Shown here: one piece after another, positions 34,471-46,439 of the stretch
Layout: each line of letters starts with the position of its first letter
Numbering within the stretch: the first letter of the stretch is position 1
NCBI GenBank assembly: GCA_038503065.1
Contig: JBCAMK010000011.1
Span: 496,001-560,000, forward strand
Origin: Paragyromitra xinjiangensis
Taxonomy: Eukaryota > Ascomycota > Pezizomycetes > Pezizales > Discinaceae
Direction: 5' to 3'
DNA: 64,000 nucleotides
Translations under genes and position numbers: made by a program
The notes under the pieces: generated by a model
The model's input: only the letters and a program-made list of their open reading frames with translations
Databases searched by the model: none
Told to the model about the DNA's origin: nothing

Positions 34471-35474
34471 TTACCTCCTCTTCTTCCCTGGTTTACCACC
34501 CTTTCCCTTAAATCCTTTTCCTTTCCCCCCTTTCCCACCCCCCGTCCGTCCCTCTATATCCATAACATCCCTTTTACTTAAAACCAACGTCCCATTCTTA
34601 AACCGACCAATACTAGGCCCAAAGCCCTTATCTCTTACTTTTTCCCTCTCCGTCACTTTCTTCACCCTCACCTCCCTCTCCAGCACTATTCCAGCCTCCT
34701 TTGCATTCTTCCTTCTCTTCTCTTCCCTCGTCCTCTTTGCTGCATCCATTCCCTTTCGCGCAGCCATCGGTATCTTCTGTTTTGTGATATCTTTTCCACC
34801 AAGAGCTTGTACTCGTGATTCGAGTGCTTTTAAGCGGTTCTTGCCAGTAGCTTCAAGTGTAGTGGAGGAGGCATCGAGAAGGTGGGATTCACGGAGGAGA
34901 CGTTGGAGGGCGAGGTCGTTTTTGAGAAGGGAAGCTTCAGTGGTGGGGTCTTCGTCTTCGGCGGAGTCGTCAGGGGAAGTCTTTTTTCCTTTTAACTTGG
35001 TTTCGGGGGTGCTTGATGGGAGTATTGAGGGCGGTTTTGAGGACTAGGAGCTAGTTAGTTGTGATCGTGCTGGAGGGTAGTGAGGGACTTACCATGAAAG
35101 ATTTAAGGATGCTTTTAGGGAGTTTTGTACCCTCTGCTAATGGGTCTCTGCTGGTGTTGAACTCTATTACCTCTGGTTTTCGTTTGTCTGTACTCAAGAA
35201 TTAGTTGTATTCAGACATTACTAGGGTTTCGCAGGGCATCTGAACCATTTCCTGTATCTGCAGAACCTTCCCTATCCGAAAGCCCCTCCCACTCATCCTC
35301 CGCCTCCGCCTTCTTTGTCTTCTTTGCCTTCTTCTTCACTCCCGTCTCCTTCAGCGGCGCAAACTGGCTCTCGAAATGACGCTTGAATATCTCCATCGCA
35401 TCGAGGCCTGCTCCAGCATCCTCACCGACATTTTTGCTTTCGCGCTTCCGCTTCTTGATAATTTTCTCAGGCAT
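34471..35474 (-). CDS. FAF1: Faf1-like 40S rRNA-processing protein, three exons
   Basis: Exons 35474-35222, 35187-35093 and 35043-34471 give 306 residues. Signatures are DAMEIFKRHFESQFAPL (about residues 28-44, the hallmark of the fungal Faf1 family), PEVIEFNTSRDP in exon 2, and in exon 3 a long basic helix (AARKGMDAAKRTREEKRRKNAKEAGIV), GFGPSIGRFKNGTL, and a Gly/Lys-rich tail. Yeast Faf1 is a nucleolar SSU-processome-associated protein needed for 18S rRNA maturation. Start: the ATG at 35474 was used; the frame extends 8 codons upstream without an ATG. The first intron as drawn (35221-35188) is only 34 bases, and a weaker donor 27 bases earlier would also keep the frame. Confidence 0.85.
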
Positions 35475-35669
35475 TTCGAGCAACGTTGTCCGAGTCAAGA
35501 GTTGTGGTCAGGGAATTGAATTTTTAGTGGTCTTGGCCGCGGCTCTTCCCACGTTACACAACATAGTGGGGGTTGCTCCACGCTAGCTCAACGACGTAGC
35601 ATATCACAACAGCCTCAGCTTCATATCCAAACACCAGCTTTCACTCGGCCTTTCTAATTATCTCTCATA

Positions 35670-38600
35670 ATGGCGGCTACGCCAGCCATAGTGAAGGGTC
35701 TCACTGATGAGCTCATAACTTGTGTTACGGGCTTAACTCCCCAGGTGTGTTATTGTCCAAGCCAGACTCACCTCCGGAGAAGCTAGATACTAACGAAACC
35801 ACCAGGAAGATCCGGAGAACTTTGCTCTTTGCCGAGCAAGTCCCACCAATTACCTTTTATCAAGATAGACGAGCTAATATGATGAATCCAGCAATTTACA
35901 CTCAAAAACTTCAAAGGCTACAAATTTGCGCGCACAAACCAGTTCGACGTCAACTCCAAACTAGAAGGGTACAACCAACCAACTACCTAGAGCTCCCAAG
36001 AAACACCTAACTAACTTTCCTAGACTCGAAGAAAAATTCCGCGTCTATAACCGTGATGATCTTGCTTCTGCCCTGCGTTCTCGTCTCTCGGAACTCCCAT
36101 CCCTTACCTCTGGCTTCACCCCCGAGCTCTTATCCCTCTTCCTCGCGCTCTCAGACCGGCCGCTTGAAAATAGCCACCTTGATGACCTCGATGCGCTCAT
36201 ACCGGAGGAGGAGGCAAAGGGGCTGACATGGGAGGATATAATCGCCAGTGATCCGCTTACTGGGGAGGAGTGGAAGGATGTGGATTTTGGTGCAGAGAGT
36301 AGTGATGAGTGGAGTGACGATGGGTTTTCAGCGGCAAAGTTCAGGGATGAATTGATAGAGGAAAGGAAACAGGAAGAAGAGGGGAGGCGGAAGAGGAAAT
36401 GGGGGACTGAATATGGAGAGGAGAGATGGGCAAAGGGGATAGAAGGGTTTATGGTCGACAGCGATAGGAATGGTCTGCAGGAACTGAAGAAAGGACAGTA
36501 TTGGGATCAGAAAGTGAAGCCAGTGGACGAAGAGATAGATGTTTCTCTGGGTTTTGGTGGAGGTACTATTCCCAGTGTCATTACCCTGTGTTTTGTGACT
36601 TCCGCGTCTTCTATGCTATGTATTTCATCTATAGTAAATACAAATTGGCTTATGTGTCCCTTGCAGTGGAGAACATATCGATCATTTCTGAGCTCCAAGC
36701 TGTCCGTGAAGTCCTATTCATGCTTCTTGGTTACCCATGTGTCCTCTTCCGGCTCGGCGGGAAAAGCGCCTTAGACGATAAAATTACAGTATGGATTGAC
36801 ACAGCCACCGTAAACAACCGTTTTGCACTCCGGCACTCCTCCCTCGCAGCATTTCAAGAAATCCTCAGCTGGTACGCCGAGAAAGGAACAGACCTCAATC
36901 GCATTCGAGCATTCACCAAAGCCAAAAACACCCAAGATTCCCCCGAACAACAAACCTTCGTGGCCTCTGTCGCCGAAAAACTAGCCATCTTAGACCAAAA
37001 ATTGATAGAAATCGAGCATCGCCTCGTCAGCACCAAGAACTCAGATCAATTAGTCTCTCTTCTTGCGCTTCAGGGCGAGCTAGAACCCCTCCTCCACCCA
37101 TACATGCTCCTCAGCTCCATAATCTACTCCATCACAACTCCCACCACTCCACCTCCTCCCGCAACCCTCGCAACTGCCCACCTCTCCTACCTTTTCACCG
37201 CTTCCTGCTCCCTCCAATCCACCGGCGACACAACATCCTTCACCTTCATGGCCACCATCTTCTTCACCTGCCTCCAAACCTACCTCCGACCCATCCGGGC
37301 ATGGATGGAACGCGGGGAGCTACGAAAACAAGACGACCACTTCCTAGTCGCCAAGACCCGAGCCGACGACGAAGTCGAACTAGGCGGACTCTGGCACGAC
37401 CAATTTTCACTACGCCGGGACGAAAACGGAGCACTGCAAGCACCAGAATTCGTACACAAAGCCGCAACCAGAATCTTCATCACCGGGAAAAGCGTCGTAT
37501 TCCTAAAACGACTGATAGAACACCAACTCCCATCCACCACCCTTCCGTTAGAAACCAAGTCGGGGGAGATTGGAGACGATATCGGTTTCGATGGTGTTTG
37601 TAGCGATGAGGACACGCTCGCGCCTTTTCGGGATATGTTTGCTTATTCGTTCTCTCGCTGGATCGATGCGTTGCATCATAGTGTTTCTTCACGACTTCGG
37701 GATATTTTGTATCATTCGTGTGGGTTGTGGAAGAGTCTTGATGCGCTGGAGACGGTGTATTTGTGTAGAGATGGGTTCTTATTTGATAGCATTGCGACAC
37801 AGGTGTTTGAGAAGGTGGATAAGGGTGTGACAACATGGGGTGATCGGTTTTTGCTCACGGAGATGGTGCAGGGTGTGTTAGGAGGGATTGGCGGGGTTGA
37901 AGCGGAGAGGTTGAGAATGAGAGGAAGATTAGAGGCAGGGAAGGGGTTAAAGGAAGGGAGAAGAGGAGTAAGGATGTGGAGAGGGGTGGATGTGGATTAT
38001 GCTGTGGGTTCCATCCTACTCACCCTTTCTCATATTGGAGGTTAACGGATATCACAGCTACCTTGGCCAATCATGAACGTGATCCAGAAAGACGCCTTCC
38101 TGATATACAAGTCTATCTTCACATTCCTACTACAGATCAGAAGAGCCAAATACGTATTAAAACGTCTCACCCTACTCAAAGATGATTTCCGAACAGTAGG
38201 CGAACGCGGAGAGGGGACGTTATACTACTCACTAAGACATCGACTATTATGGTTCGCCAACACTATCTATTACTACCTAACAGACCTAGTACGTCCACCC
38301 ATTCACCACAAACACCACAAAACTAACAAATACCAGGTCCTCCTCCCACAAACCCAAACAATGAGATCCGAGATGGCCACAGCAGTAGACGTAGACGGCA
38401 TGATCGCCGTCCACAGCAACTACATGAACCGCATCAAAGACCAGTGTCTGCTAGGTCCTAAGGTACCCCCCCTCACCCCAAACCCAGACAAAAAAACCCG
38501 CACCATACTAACACCCCCAGCTCACCCCAATCCACCAAACCATAACCACCCTCCTCGACCTCTCCATCGCCTTCTCAGACATGCACCTCGTCCACGCCCG

Positions 38601-38907
38601 AAACACCAACGACCAGTCCATGCGCGACATCTCCGTCATCACTCCCCGCCGCCGACGTCGCGGGTCCGATTCCGAGGATTCAGATTCCGAGGACGATGGC
38701 GAGGAGGACGCAGACGACTATGAAGAGCTAGATATGCAACAGGAAGCATATGGAAGACGCTTGGTAGCTGCGAGCGCGAAGTTTAATGCGTTGTTGGATT
38801 TTGTGAAAGCGGGCTTGAGGGGGGTGGCGAGAGCTGGGGTGATGCCGCATTTGGAGACTTTGGCGGAGGGGTTGGATGGTGTAGGGTGGGAGGGGAGGTA
38901 TGGGTAA
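35670..38907 (+). CDS. Gamma-tubulin complex component GCP5-like protein, eight exons
   Basis: Proposed exons are 35670-35744, 35810-35839, 35892-35968, 36024-36562, 36667-38003, 38058-38288, 38337-38462 and 38521-38907 (933 residues). The N-terminus has a short LTDELI..VTGL helix and then FARTNQFDV, EEKFRVYNRDDLASALRSRL, as in GCP5 proteins. The conserved GRIP1-like region begins ENISIISELQAVREVLFMLLG after intron 4. The GRIP2-like region has LPWPIMNVIQKDAFLIYK created across intron 5 and FTFLLQIRRAKYVLKRL, then LLPQTQTMRSEMATAVDVDGM and the QCLLGPKLTP end across intron 7. GCP5 is an outer gamma-TuRC component at spindle pole bodies. The boundaries of exons 1-2 (the 30-base exon and its GTCCCA donor) are the least certain; the later ones are well supported. 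Confidence 0.85.
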
Positions 38908-39161
38908 TGATAGTTCTGTGTGGAAGGTTGGTAGGGCTGATTGGGTAGTATATAAACTGAGAGTTATTGGATTGAGAAGATAATCTTTCGCCCTGGTCTT
39001 GTAAAAATTTCCTCATAATACACATAATAGAGCTATGTTAAGGGCTAAGAAAACCGCAAAATCCATTAATGATATCCAGCTATATAACATAAAATTACCC
39101 TATTCGCCCATCCCATACATATCAACTCCTTTCCCCAAAACCAAAAGAAACATTACTACAG

Positions 39162-40257
39162 TCACCACGGCAAATCCTCTTCCAACAACTCCGCACAAGT
39201 CAAATACCTCATCTCCTCCTTAAACCTCAAATTACTCCTCGCCAGCACAGCAGCAGCCTCTTTAATCTCCCTAACCAGTCCCTCCGAACTCGCCGCCACA
39301 GACGAGAAATGCGCCGCCAACCTCGCCCCCACAATATCACCAATCTCCCCCGAGCCCATACTAAACGGATCACACACAATCGCCCTGAACATGGCACCAT
39401 CATACCCCGGAGTTTTATGCGCAGCAATAATCCCCCCCAACCGACTTTTCGCAATCACCGCAGCCATCCTCGTACTAACCTGCGTATCCTCGCACCCGAT
39501 ACCGACCATTAAAAACGACTGCATGGTCTTTGCCACCAGCTGGTTCAGTCTACAACACTCCGCGCTAACCAACCGCATCAACGGCTCTGGAATAACACCC
39601 TCTCGGATCCACGCCGCAAGCGCGTCATGCTCCCCAACGAATAAACCCACGATGTGGATAAACGCTTCTTTGAACACCGGTGCAGAGCGAAGTTTATATC
39701 CTAGCAAAAGAAACCGTGTCGGACTTTCCTTAATCTGGATATCGAGATCCGACCATTCGAAGAAGCTAGCCCGAATAGACTCTGAGACGGAGTCCAGCGC
39801 ATCGTATTGATCCGCTATCGAGATGAGGGCCGAGTATCCATCGTAGGTTCTGATCTTGATCGGTTGGCGGTAGAAGCATTTAAACATGTTGAGCAGCGCC
39901 TCACAGACCGTTCCCAGCTCCTCGCTGCTAGATGTTCCCTCCGAAGAGGTCTGGGATGTTAACACGAGTATGGGGGTTTATCTGGGTAGGGGAGCTTACG
40001 AGAGCTCCAGGTTGGTGTTCTGGTAGAAGGGTGGATATTCCATCTTTATCGAGGTCAAGCACATAGCGGTAGTGTTCTGTTCCATCGACCTTCTCGGTCC
40101 CCGTCCACCAGGCTTTCGACATGCTTGCCGAGAACCAGCCTGAGCAGAGCTTGAGCATTTGGGAATGGAGGTTAAACTGATGTGATGGAGTGGTGATGAA
40201 GACATCTGGGCTTCCTCCTCGAGGGAGTCGAAAGGTAAGTCTTCCGTTTGCAGTCAT
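39162..40257 (-). CDS. BTB/POZ-domain protein (paralogue A of the cluster)
   Basis: Exons 40257-40000 and 39950-39162 give 348 residues; the intron is GTAAGC..CCAG, phase 0. The N-terminal BTB fold shows PDVFITTPSHQFNLHSQMLKLCSGWFSASM (about residues 18-47; His and hydrophobic pattern of the BTB beta-alpha start), then the intron, then the rest of the domain with MFKCFYRQ and ISIADQYDALDSVSESI. The C-terminal ~180 residues are a family-specific helical region ending MRYLTCAELL. It diverges from paralogue B and has the intron at the same place (after STLLP) and in the same phase, so the three genes are true paralogues. BTB proteins often serve as CUL3 adaptors or dimerisation modules; the role of this fungal subgroup is unknown. 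Confidence 0.88.
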
Positions 40258-40980
40258 ATTGGCTTCTTTGTCCAGTTGGTTTGTGGATAGCTGTCAGGAC
40301 ATCCCCTCCTTGTCAGGTATTTAAGTGCGGGGATAAGCTACAGAGCTTCGGTAAACCCCACCCAGGGCCACAAGGCAGCAAGACATGTGGCTGCAAAGAG
40401 CTCATGTGAATAGACGTCGAGATCGCTGCCTTGATTGCTCGTTGGCCTGCAGAAAGCTCCTATACGGCGGTTCAACCAGTAAGACAGCTCCTATCATATG
40501 ACCCAACCCGGCGGCTCTTTAGCCGAAGACCCGCTAAATAACTGAGATCGTACCAAGAAGGGACTGCGGGTAGCTAAAGCTTATAGACGATGGAAATAGC
40601 TACATGTACGTTGAGTTGGATTAAGCTCTTATCTCTGACAGATAAATCGAGTGATAGTGTATGATGTTTATCTAGTGGCTATCGGATGAAAGGTGGGCTC
40701 TGGTGGGGAGCTTTGGTGGGGAGCTCTGGTTATTCCCCAAAATCCTCCACACATGCTTAGCTTTGGAGATCCAACGTGTCAGAGCTGTTGTGTCACCAAG
40801 CAGGGATGCCAATATGCATGCGGCTCAGAAACGAAGTGGATGCCTAATTCCGCGCAGATAAACCCGCACTCATCCATATGCCCTCAATGATCAAACAACT
40901 AGAATTAAGCACAATAAGACTCGTATCCTCAACTCTACCTATACAAAACCAAGTATATCATCTCTCAAATAATAAACACC
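40258..40980. promoter_or_regulatory. Divergent promoter region between BTB paralogues A and B
   Basis: About 720 bases. It includes a short tandem repeat at about 40694-40729 (units like TGGTGGGGAGCTYT, three copies) and, at 40816-40918, a block repeated upstream of paralogue C (42492-42590) with words such as GCCTAATTC, CGCACxCATCCAT, ACTAGAA and CACAATA in the same order. The block is therefore ancestral promoter or 5' UTR sequence copied with the gene. Confidence 0.6.
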
Positions 40981-42041
40981 ATGACTACTGAATTTACGCA
41001 TCCAACCTCACAACCCGACGTCCGAATCCACACTCCAGCCCGAACATTCATCCTCCACTCCCACATCCTCAAGCTCCGTTCACGCTGGTTTGCCGCCAGC
41101 ATGTCCGAAACATGGTGGAAGCCAGAAACCCAAAGCCCCTTCCGTTACTCCTACCGACTCAACTACGATAGCGACGGAGTCTCAACTCTCCTCCCCTTAA
41201 AAGAAAAAGATGTAGGTGAAGAAAAAGCCCCACGAACATCCTATAGCTACTAAACCCCAATATACAGACAAAAGACAAAACCGATGATACAGCCCCCCAT
41301 CCAAGCCCCGAGACCACAAACGAACTCTCTACAGTCTTCGAAAACATGTTCAAATCCTTCTACCAAAAGCTACTCCACAACCTAACCCCCAAAGAATGCA
41401 CAGCCCTAATAACCTTAGCAGACCAATACGACGCTCTACATTCCGTGAGCGACAGTATCCGTGCAAACCTCCTCGAATGGGAGGATCTCGATTATCATAT
41501 CGAGGAAAACCCACTGGAGTTTCTTTTCATAAGCTATAAACTACACTGGGCTCGGGTCTACAAGGAGTGCTTTATTCACACTGTAGGCGTACACTGTGGG
41601 AAACTGGGCGTACCCGTTACCTCCATGTGGGCCGATTCGGACTTCAGTATCCCGGACCTAGTAGCGTTGTCGATCCAGTCGGAATGCGATAGGATCAACC
41701 AATTGCTGTTTGCTGCTATGCGGAAACTCCTCTACCTCAACGGCGATGAGACAAGCTTAGAGCGCCAGATCTGTAACAAGTCTGTTAGAAATGACATTGG
41801 GAGGTATTTTAGTCTTTACGGGAACCCGGGACAAGAAGGTTTACTATTCGGAACGATTGCAGGAAGCACATTTACGCCTACAAGCGAAGATAGAGGACGA
41901 TGTAGAGATTTTTCTTATTATATTCAGCTAGCCGTTGGCGAGATTAAAACACTGGCTTCTGGTTTAGCCAAGAATAACTTAAGCTCGAAAAGGATTACAC
42001 CTCACTTGACCTGTGCTGAAGCTAAAATTCCATGGCTCTAG
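40981..42041 (+). CDS. BTB/POZ-domain protein (paralogue B)
   Basis: Exons 40981-41211 and 41268-42041 give 334 residues; intron GTAGGT..ACAG, phase 0, immediately after a STLLP-type segment as in A and C. BTB start: PDVRIHTPARTFILHSHILKLRSRWFAASM (about residues 13-42). After the intron comes a short hydrophilic linker, then FENMFKSFYQKLL, LADQYDALHSVSDSI, a family-specific helical region with YGNPGQEGLLF (also in C), and a LTCAEAKIPWL end. Head-to-tail with C about 600 bases downstream. The unspliced first frame would end after 90 residues and miss the BTB completion. Confidence 0.88.
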
Positions 42042-42636
42042 TGAGGTGCCTCCCTCGGATAATATGAACCGCTGTATTTCTCATTTCTCATTATACCCTA
42101 TTCACTCACTTCCCCATATTAAATTTCTCAAACTTATGCCCCGTCTTCATCTAGGAAAATTCCAGTCATTTTATAGCATCGATAAGGAAATATTGGATGG
42201 TAGGAGGATATTTTGGATACTAAGTTTTGACTTTCTGTATCTATCATTAATGAAAGCTGCATTCCCAGGCCTCAGCCATATCAAAACCACCCCATTGACC
42301 GCCTATAAACACATCGAGAGCAAATAACAGGTACAAGCAGCCCTATTATCCTAGGGTGAGATCCCATCCGACGCCGATTCCTTCCACACAAAACGGCGAA
42401 TACCCCGAATCGAAACCGCCCCCCGGTTATCGAGCCCACACTCCTAGTTTTAATGTCAAAGCTGTTATTACCAGACAAGGACGCCTGATACGCATACGGC
42501 TCGACCAACAAAGCGGTTGCCTAATTCTGTGTTGATAAAACCGCACGCACGCATCCATTGTCATCCTCAAACTAGAACCTAACACAATACGATCCAGTCC
42601 CTTAAGCACATTTTCCCGTTCACCAACCAGTATATA
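42042..42636. other. Intergenic spacer between BTB paralogues B and C
   Basis: It holds the 3' UTR of B and, from about 42492, the copied promoter block also seen before B. No gene. Confidence 0.55.
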
Positions 42637-43784
42637 ATGGCTACTCCAGCCAACGATTTCACCCTTCCAGGCTCAGAGCCTGACGTCCACATCCAGACTC
42701 CATTCTGGTCAATTACTCTCCATTCCCACGTGCTCAAGCTCTGCTCACGGTGGTTCGCGGTCGGAATGTCCAACGTGTGGTGGACGACGCAAGACCAGAG
42801 CGTATTCCGCTATAGCTATCAGCTCAGCTGCGATGAAGACGGGGTTATGACCCTTCTCCCCCGGGGAGAGGAAAAAGTAGAAACAGTAGGTAGAGAAAAG
42901 GCCTTAAATAGATGCTTTCTTTATGAGCTGACTGTTTTTTCCCTGGTATACAGCATGCTAGTACTGAACACGATATAACGGTACTAGGAAATGAGGTCGC
43001 GGATGGCAACCACAAACCAGATTCAGCGATGATGGAGAGATACTGTGCAAGCCTCAAAACCATGTTTAAGGCGTTTTACCGGCAGCGACTCCATGGACCG
43101 ACCCAAGACGATGAATTCATAGCCTTGACGGTGCTTGCAGATTATTATGACGCATTGCACTCGATAAGCGGTAGCATTCTCGTCAGCATCTTTGAATCAA
43201 GCGATTTCGAAGAAAGAATCGAAAGAAATCCATTGAAATTCCTCTATTTAGGCTATAAATTGCAGTCTGCCAAGATATTCAACGAATCTTTCGTCCACTT
43301 CGTAGGGATTTACTGCGGGAGATTGGATGCACCCATTACCACTTTGTTAGTCGATTTTAGACCCTGCATCCCAGAGACTGTGGCCTGCTGTATTAGGTCG
43401 GAGTGGAGTAGGATCAATCAGCTGCTATTTGTCGCAATGCGAGAATACCTTTGTTTCAACAACTGCGATGAGACAATTCCAGGCAATCGGATATACAGCC
43501 AGTCTATCAGGGGCGAGATCGGTAGATGCTTCAAACTCTACGGAAATCCAGGGCAAGAGGGTTTACTATTTAGGGAGATCGCAGATAACACCTTTACACT
43601 TACGAAAGCGGACGCTGACCAATATCTAAAATACACCAGGAGATACCCCGCTGAGGAGATTAGATCGTTAACTGAGGGAATCGTAAACCTGGCTTCAGAC
43701 CTATGCGAGAATAACTTAAGGTCGAAAAAAAAAATGTCTTACTTGACTTGCGCGAGACCCCCAGAGATCACGCAGCTGCATTAA
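42637..43784 (+). CDS. BTB/POZ-domain protein (paralogue C)
   Basis: Exons 42637-42885 and 42954-43784 give 359 residues; intron GTAGGT..ACAG with a GCTGAC branch site, phase 0, at the family position. BTB start: PDVHIQTPFWSITLHSHVLKLCSRWFAVGM (about residues 15-44), then MFKAFYRQRL, LADYYDALHSISGSI and the family helical region with YGNPGQEGLLF. Exon 2 begins with an acidic linker that differs from the linkers in A and B, so this stretch evolves fastest. Function as for A, unknown. Confidence 0.88.
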
Positions 43785-44065
43785 TATTAGCTTCTTTGGA
43801 TGATTTTGTATCTCATATTCCCTTAAAAGCTGTGTCGGAGATATAGGCTTTCTTAACGTAACTCTTTTCTTATTGTTTACGAGTGGTTTCTAGCTTTCCG
43901 TTAGTTTAAACATGTATTTGCCTTCCGACCCGTCACCTATCTCTCTTTAGTTACCCGTTTGATATCCTTATCTCATCGAATGACACCTCTAAATCTCAAT
44001 TCCCCATTAAATTAAATCTGTACTATCTAAACTCTGACCGTAGACAAATACCAAACACCAACCTA

Positions 44066-46439
44066 TCAGAGTTCATTCTGCTTCGCCAACTCTTCAAACA
44101 GCTCCTGCTGTGTCTGCTTTGCATTACCACTAGCAAGGCCGCTATAACCCTTGACAACAGCAACACAATCTTGGATCATTAACTGCAACGACAAACACAA
44201 GCGTTAGCAACAGCACTGCATAGTGGATAGAGGATAACCTACTTTAAACTTAACAATCGTAAGCATTATAGTGAAGATACTTTTCAAGCTCGTCACCGTA
44301 GTTGGCACGCTCCTGATCTTCCCGCGCTCAAGAAGTGATACGTTTCTATTAAGTCCATTCATCCGGATCAACTGAAGATTCAACCCTGCGCTCACTAGTC
44401 CTACTACCTGTAGTCTTCTTATTGTGGCCTCATCGTAGTTTACAAGGCTATGAAGTCGGGAAAGCATCGCATGTAGTGCCCACACGAGCTTTGTGCTGTC
44501 GGTGATCCACTTTTTGTCGCGTTTACTCTCGAAGCTTTTGGCAACTTCGATGGCACCGTATTCAATTACGGGGGAGTCACCGAGGGTGTGGATAACAGCA
44601 TCAAAGCGCTTGTTACGACTCCCCTTTACGGGAGGTTCAGTGCAGACGTCCTCGATAAGTTTCAAGGCAAGGCATACAATCTCCTTTCTGCCAGGCAGGA
44701 TATCAGATTTTTGAAAAGGAGTCAAGTATAGAGGCATCAAGCGGAAAAGAGAAAATACCGCTGCACAAGAACCCCATTCAGACCAAGCATACATTGGTCG
44801 ATCAAGAAGGACCAGGGATTGCAATCGAACCAACCCTCCCGCAGACTAGGGTAAAGAAGGAGGTTGTTGGGGGACTCGAGTATCGAGAGCCTATTATCGG
44901 TAAAAGTGAGTCTTCAGATCCTAGTACACGGGATTGATGGTGATAGGGAAGTTTTTAAGAGACATACATGGAGAGAATAACAGTATTGACCCATGCCGCA
45001 TCAAAATACTTCGACCGGTCGTAACGCTCTCCCGCCTCCCGATACGGAACTTCCTCTGCAACACGTCGGAACTCCTCGACTGTATCTGCCTATGATGTGT
45101 GAGAAACATATCAAAGAGGGAAAAGATATAATACATACAAGCGAAAATCTTGCCATCGATGACAGAAACGTTTTATCAGCCTCGGGTAAAGGCATTGTCC
45201 GACCCCGCAGCTCCCCCAACTCCTTAAGCTCAAACCAAGACGTGACAACAATGTCATCAAAATCAATCACCCATAGATGTACCGGGTCCTTTGTAGTGAG
45301 GGCACTTGCATTCTGAAAGATAACATCCTCTAGGACTCGGCCAGAACAAGAAAAAACATATTTGCTCTCAGTGGACATAACTTTATAAGTCGCGACAAAT
45401 TCATTATAAATCGAGGTAAAATCACTCTTGCCCTTCTTAGGGGGGAATAAGGTGGCAAGGTCTTCTCCATCAGTGTCGTAGACCTGATACGGTAAACCTC
45501 AATCCAGTCAGAAACCCGCCAACAGGGAAACCATGAAGACATCTCACCTCCTCATTCACGTTTGTATCATCATCCGGGGTTTCAGAATCTTCAGGCAACT
45601 TTCTCTTAGGCCTAGCTTGATTGAAAGTCGAGTCGTTAAACGTTCCTTGGGTAATAGGCGCCTGGTACATAGACACGTAAATAAAACAGTTAGAAAACGC
45701 TAGCAGACCAAAAAGCCCTAAGCCATCGATTAACGAACCTCATTGTTCGTATTGTTGAACGTATATCGATTCACTGGCGCCTGAAAGATAGTAACCGACG
45801 CGCCAGTCTTCAACTTCTTCTTACTCGGCTGCTGACGGCGCAGCCATTCCCTCGCGCGACCCCGATCCGAAGCACGACCCTGAACCACACATTAGCAATA
45901 TTGTTCAATATGAACATGTGCCCATCGGAAGTGAACAAACAACCAAGCGGTCGTTTGGGTCCGATGGTGCCCACCAGAACGAGCAACAAACAACTAAGCA
46001 AGTTATCTGGGGTCTGGTGGGAGACCAGCGCTAGCTCAGCAAGCAAATAGCCTGAACACGGACAAGCAAGCAGCTCGTCCGGTCCCAGCGCTGGTGGGTC
46101 GACACATGGTAGAGGGGTTGCAGAACAGAGGGAAAGGGGCACTTACAGGTTGTTTGTACCGGTCGAGAAGAAGCTGAGCTCTATCGCGTTGCTCAGCGGT
46201 ATTTCTCTCGTCGCTCGCGATGGAGGATAGTATTTTGACCCATTTGTCGATGATGACCTCGTAGTTGAATGATGGTGAAGTTGAGTCGTGTTGATCGAGA
46301 TAGGCGACGATGTTCCACTGGCTGGGAGGCTGGTCGAAGAAGGCCGGGTTATTCGTGCTGAGTCATGTGTTAGTCATCAATGAATCATCATGTTGCTGAA
46401 GTTGAAATCAAGAAAGTTGAAATCAACCCACATTAACAT
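44066..46439 (-). CDS. Nine-exon protein of unknown function with a PD-(D/E)XK-like residue pattern
   Basis: Exons read downward: 46439-46432, 46357-46147, 45879-45739, 45661-45548, 45483-45139, 45089-44968, 44911-44759, 44687-44243 and 44182-44066, giving 551 residues with every phase matching. The N-terminal ~190 residues are polar and basic (ARDNA/RNA-binding-like RRQQPSKKKLK near residue 95). The middle holds a WVIDFDDIVVTSWFELKELG segment and ADTVEEFRRVAEEVP. Exon 8 has RKEIVCLALKL, then KRFDAVIHTLG (Asp ~394) and EYGAIEVAK (Glu ~407 and ~412, Lys ~415), followed by KWITDSTKLVWALHAMLSRL and KLQVVGL-like sequence (RRLQVVGLVSAGL). The same order of motifs occurs in a large unnamed family I associate with Mucoromycota genomes; its D..ExxK spacing recalls PD-(D/E)XK nucleases. 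The nuclease idea is inference. A convincing gene model, but no function can be assigned. Confidence 0.78.

Noticed and set aside
45810..46142. Reverse open frame of 110 codons inside the nine-exon gene
   Set aside because: It lies mostly in intron 2 of the gene model and its composition is unlike the flanking exons.
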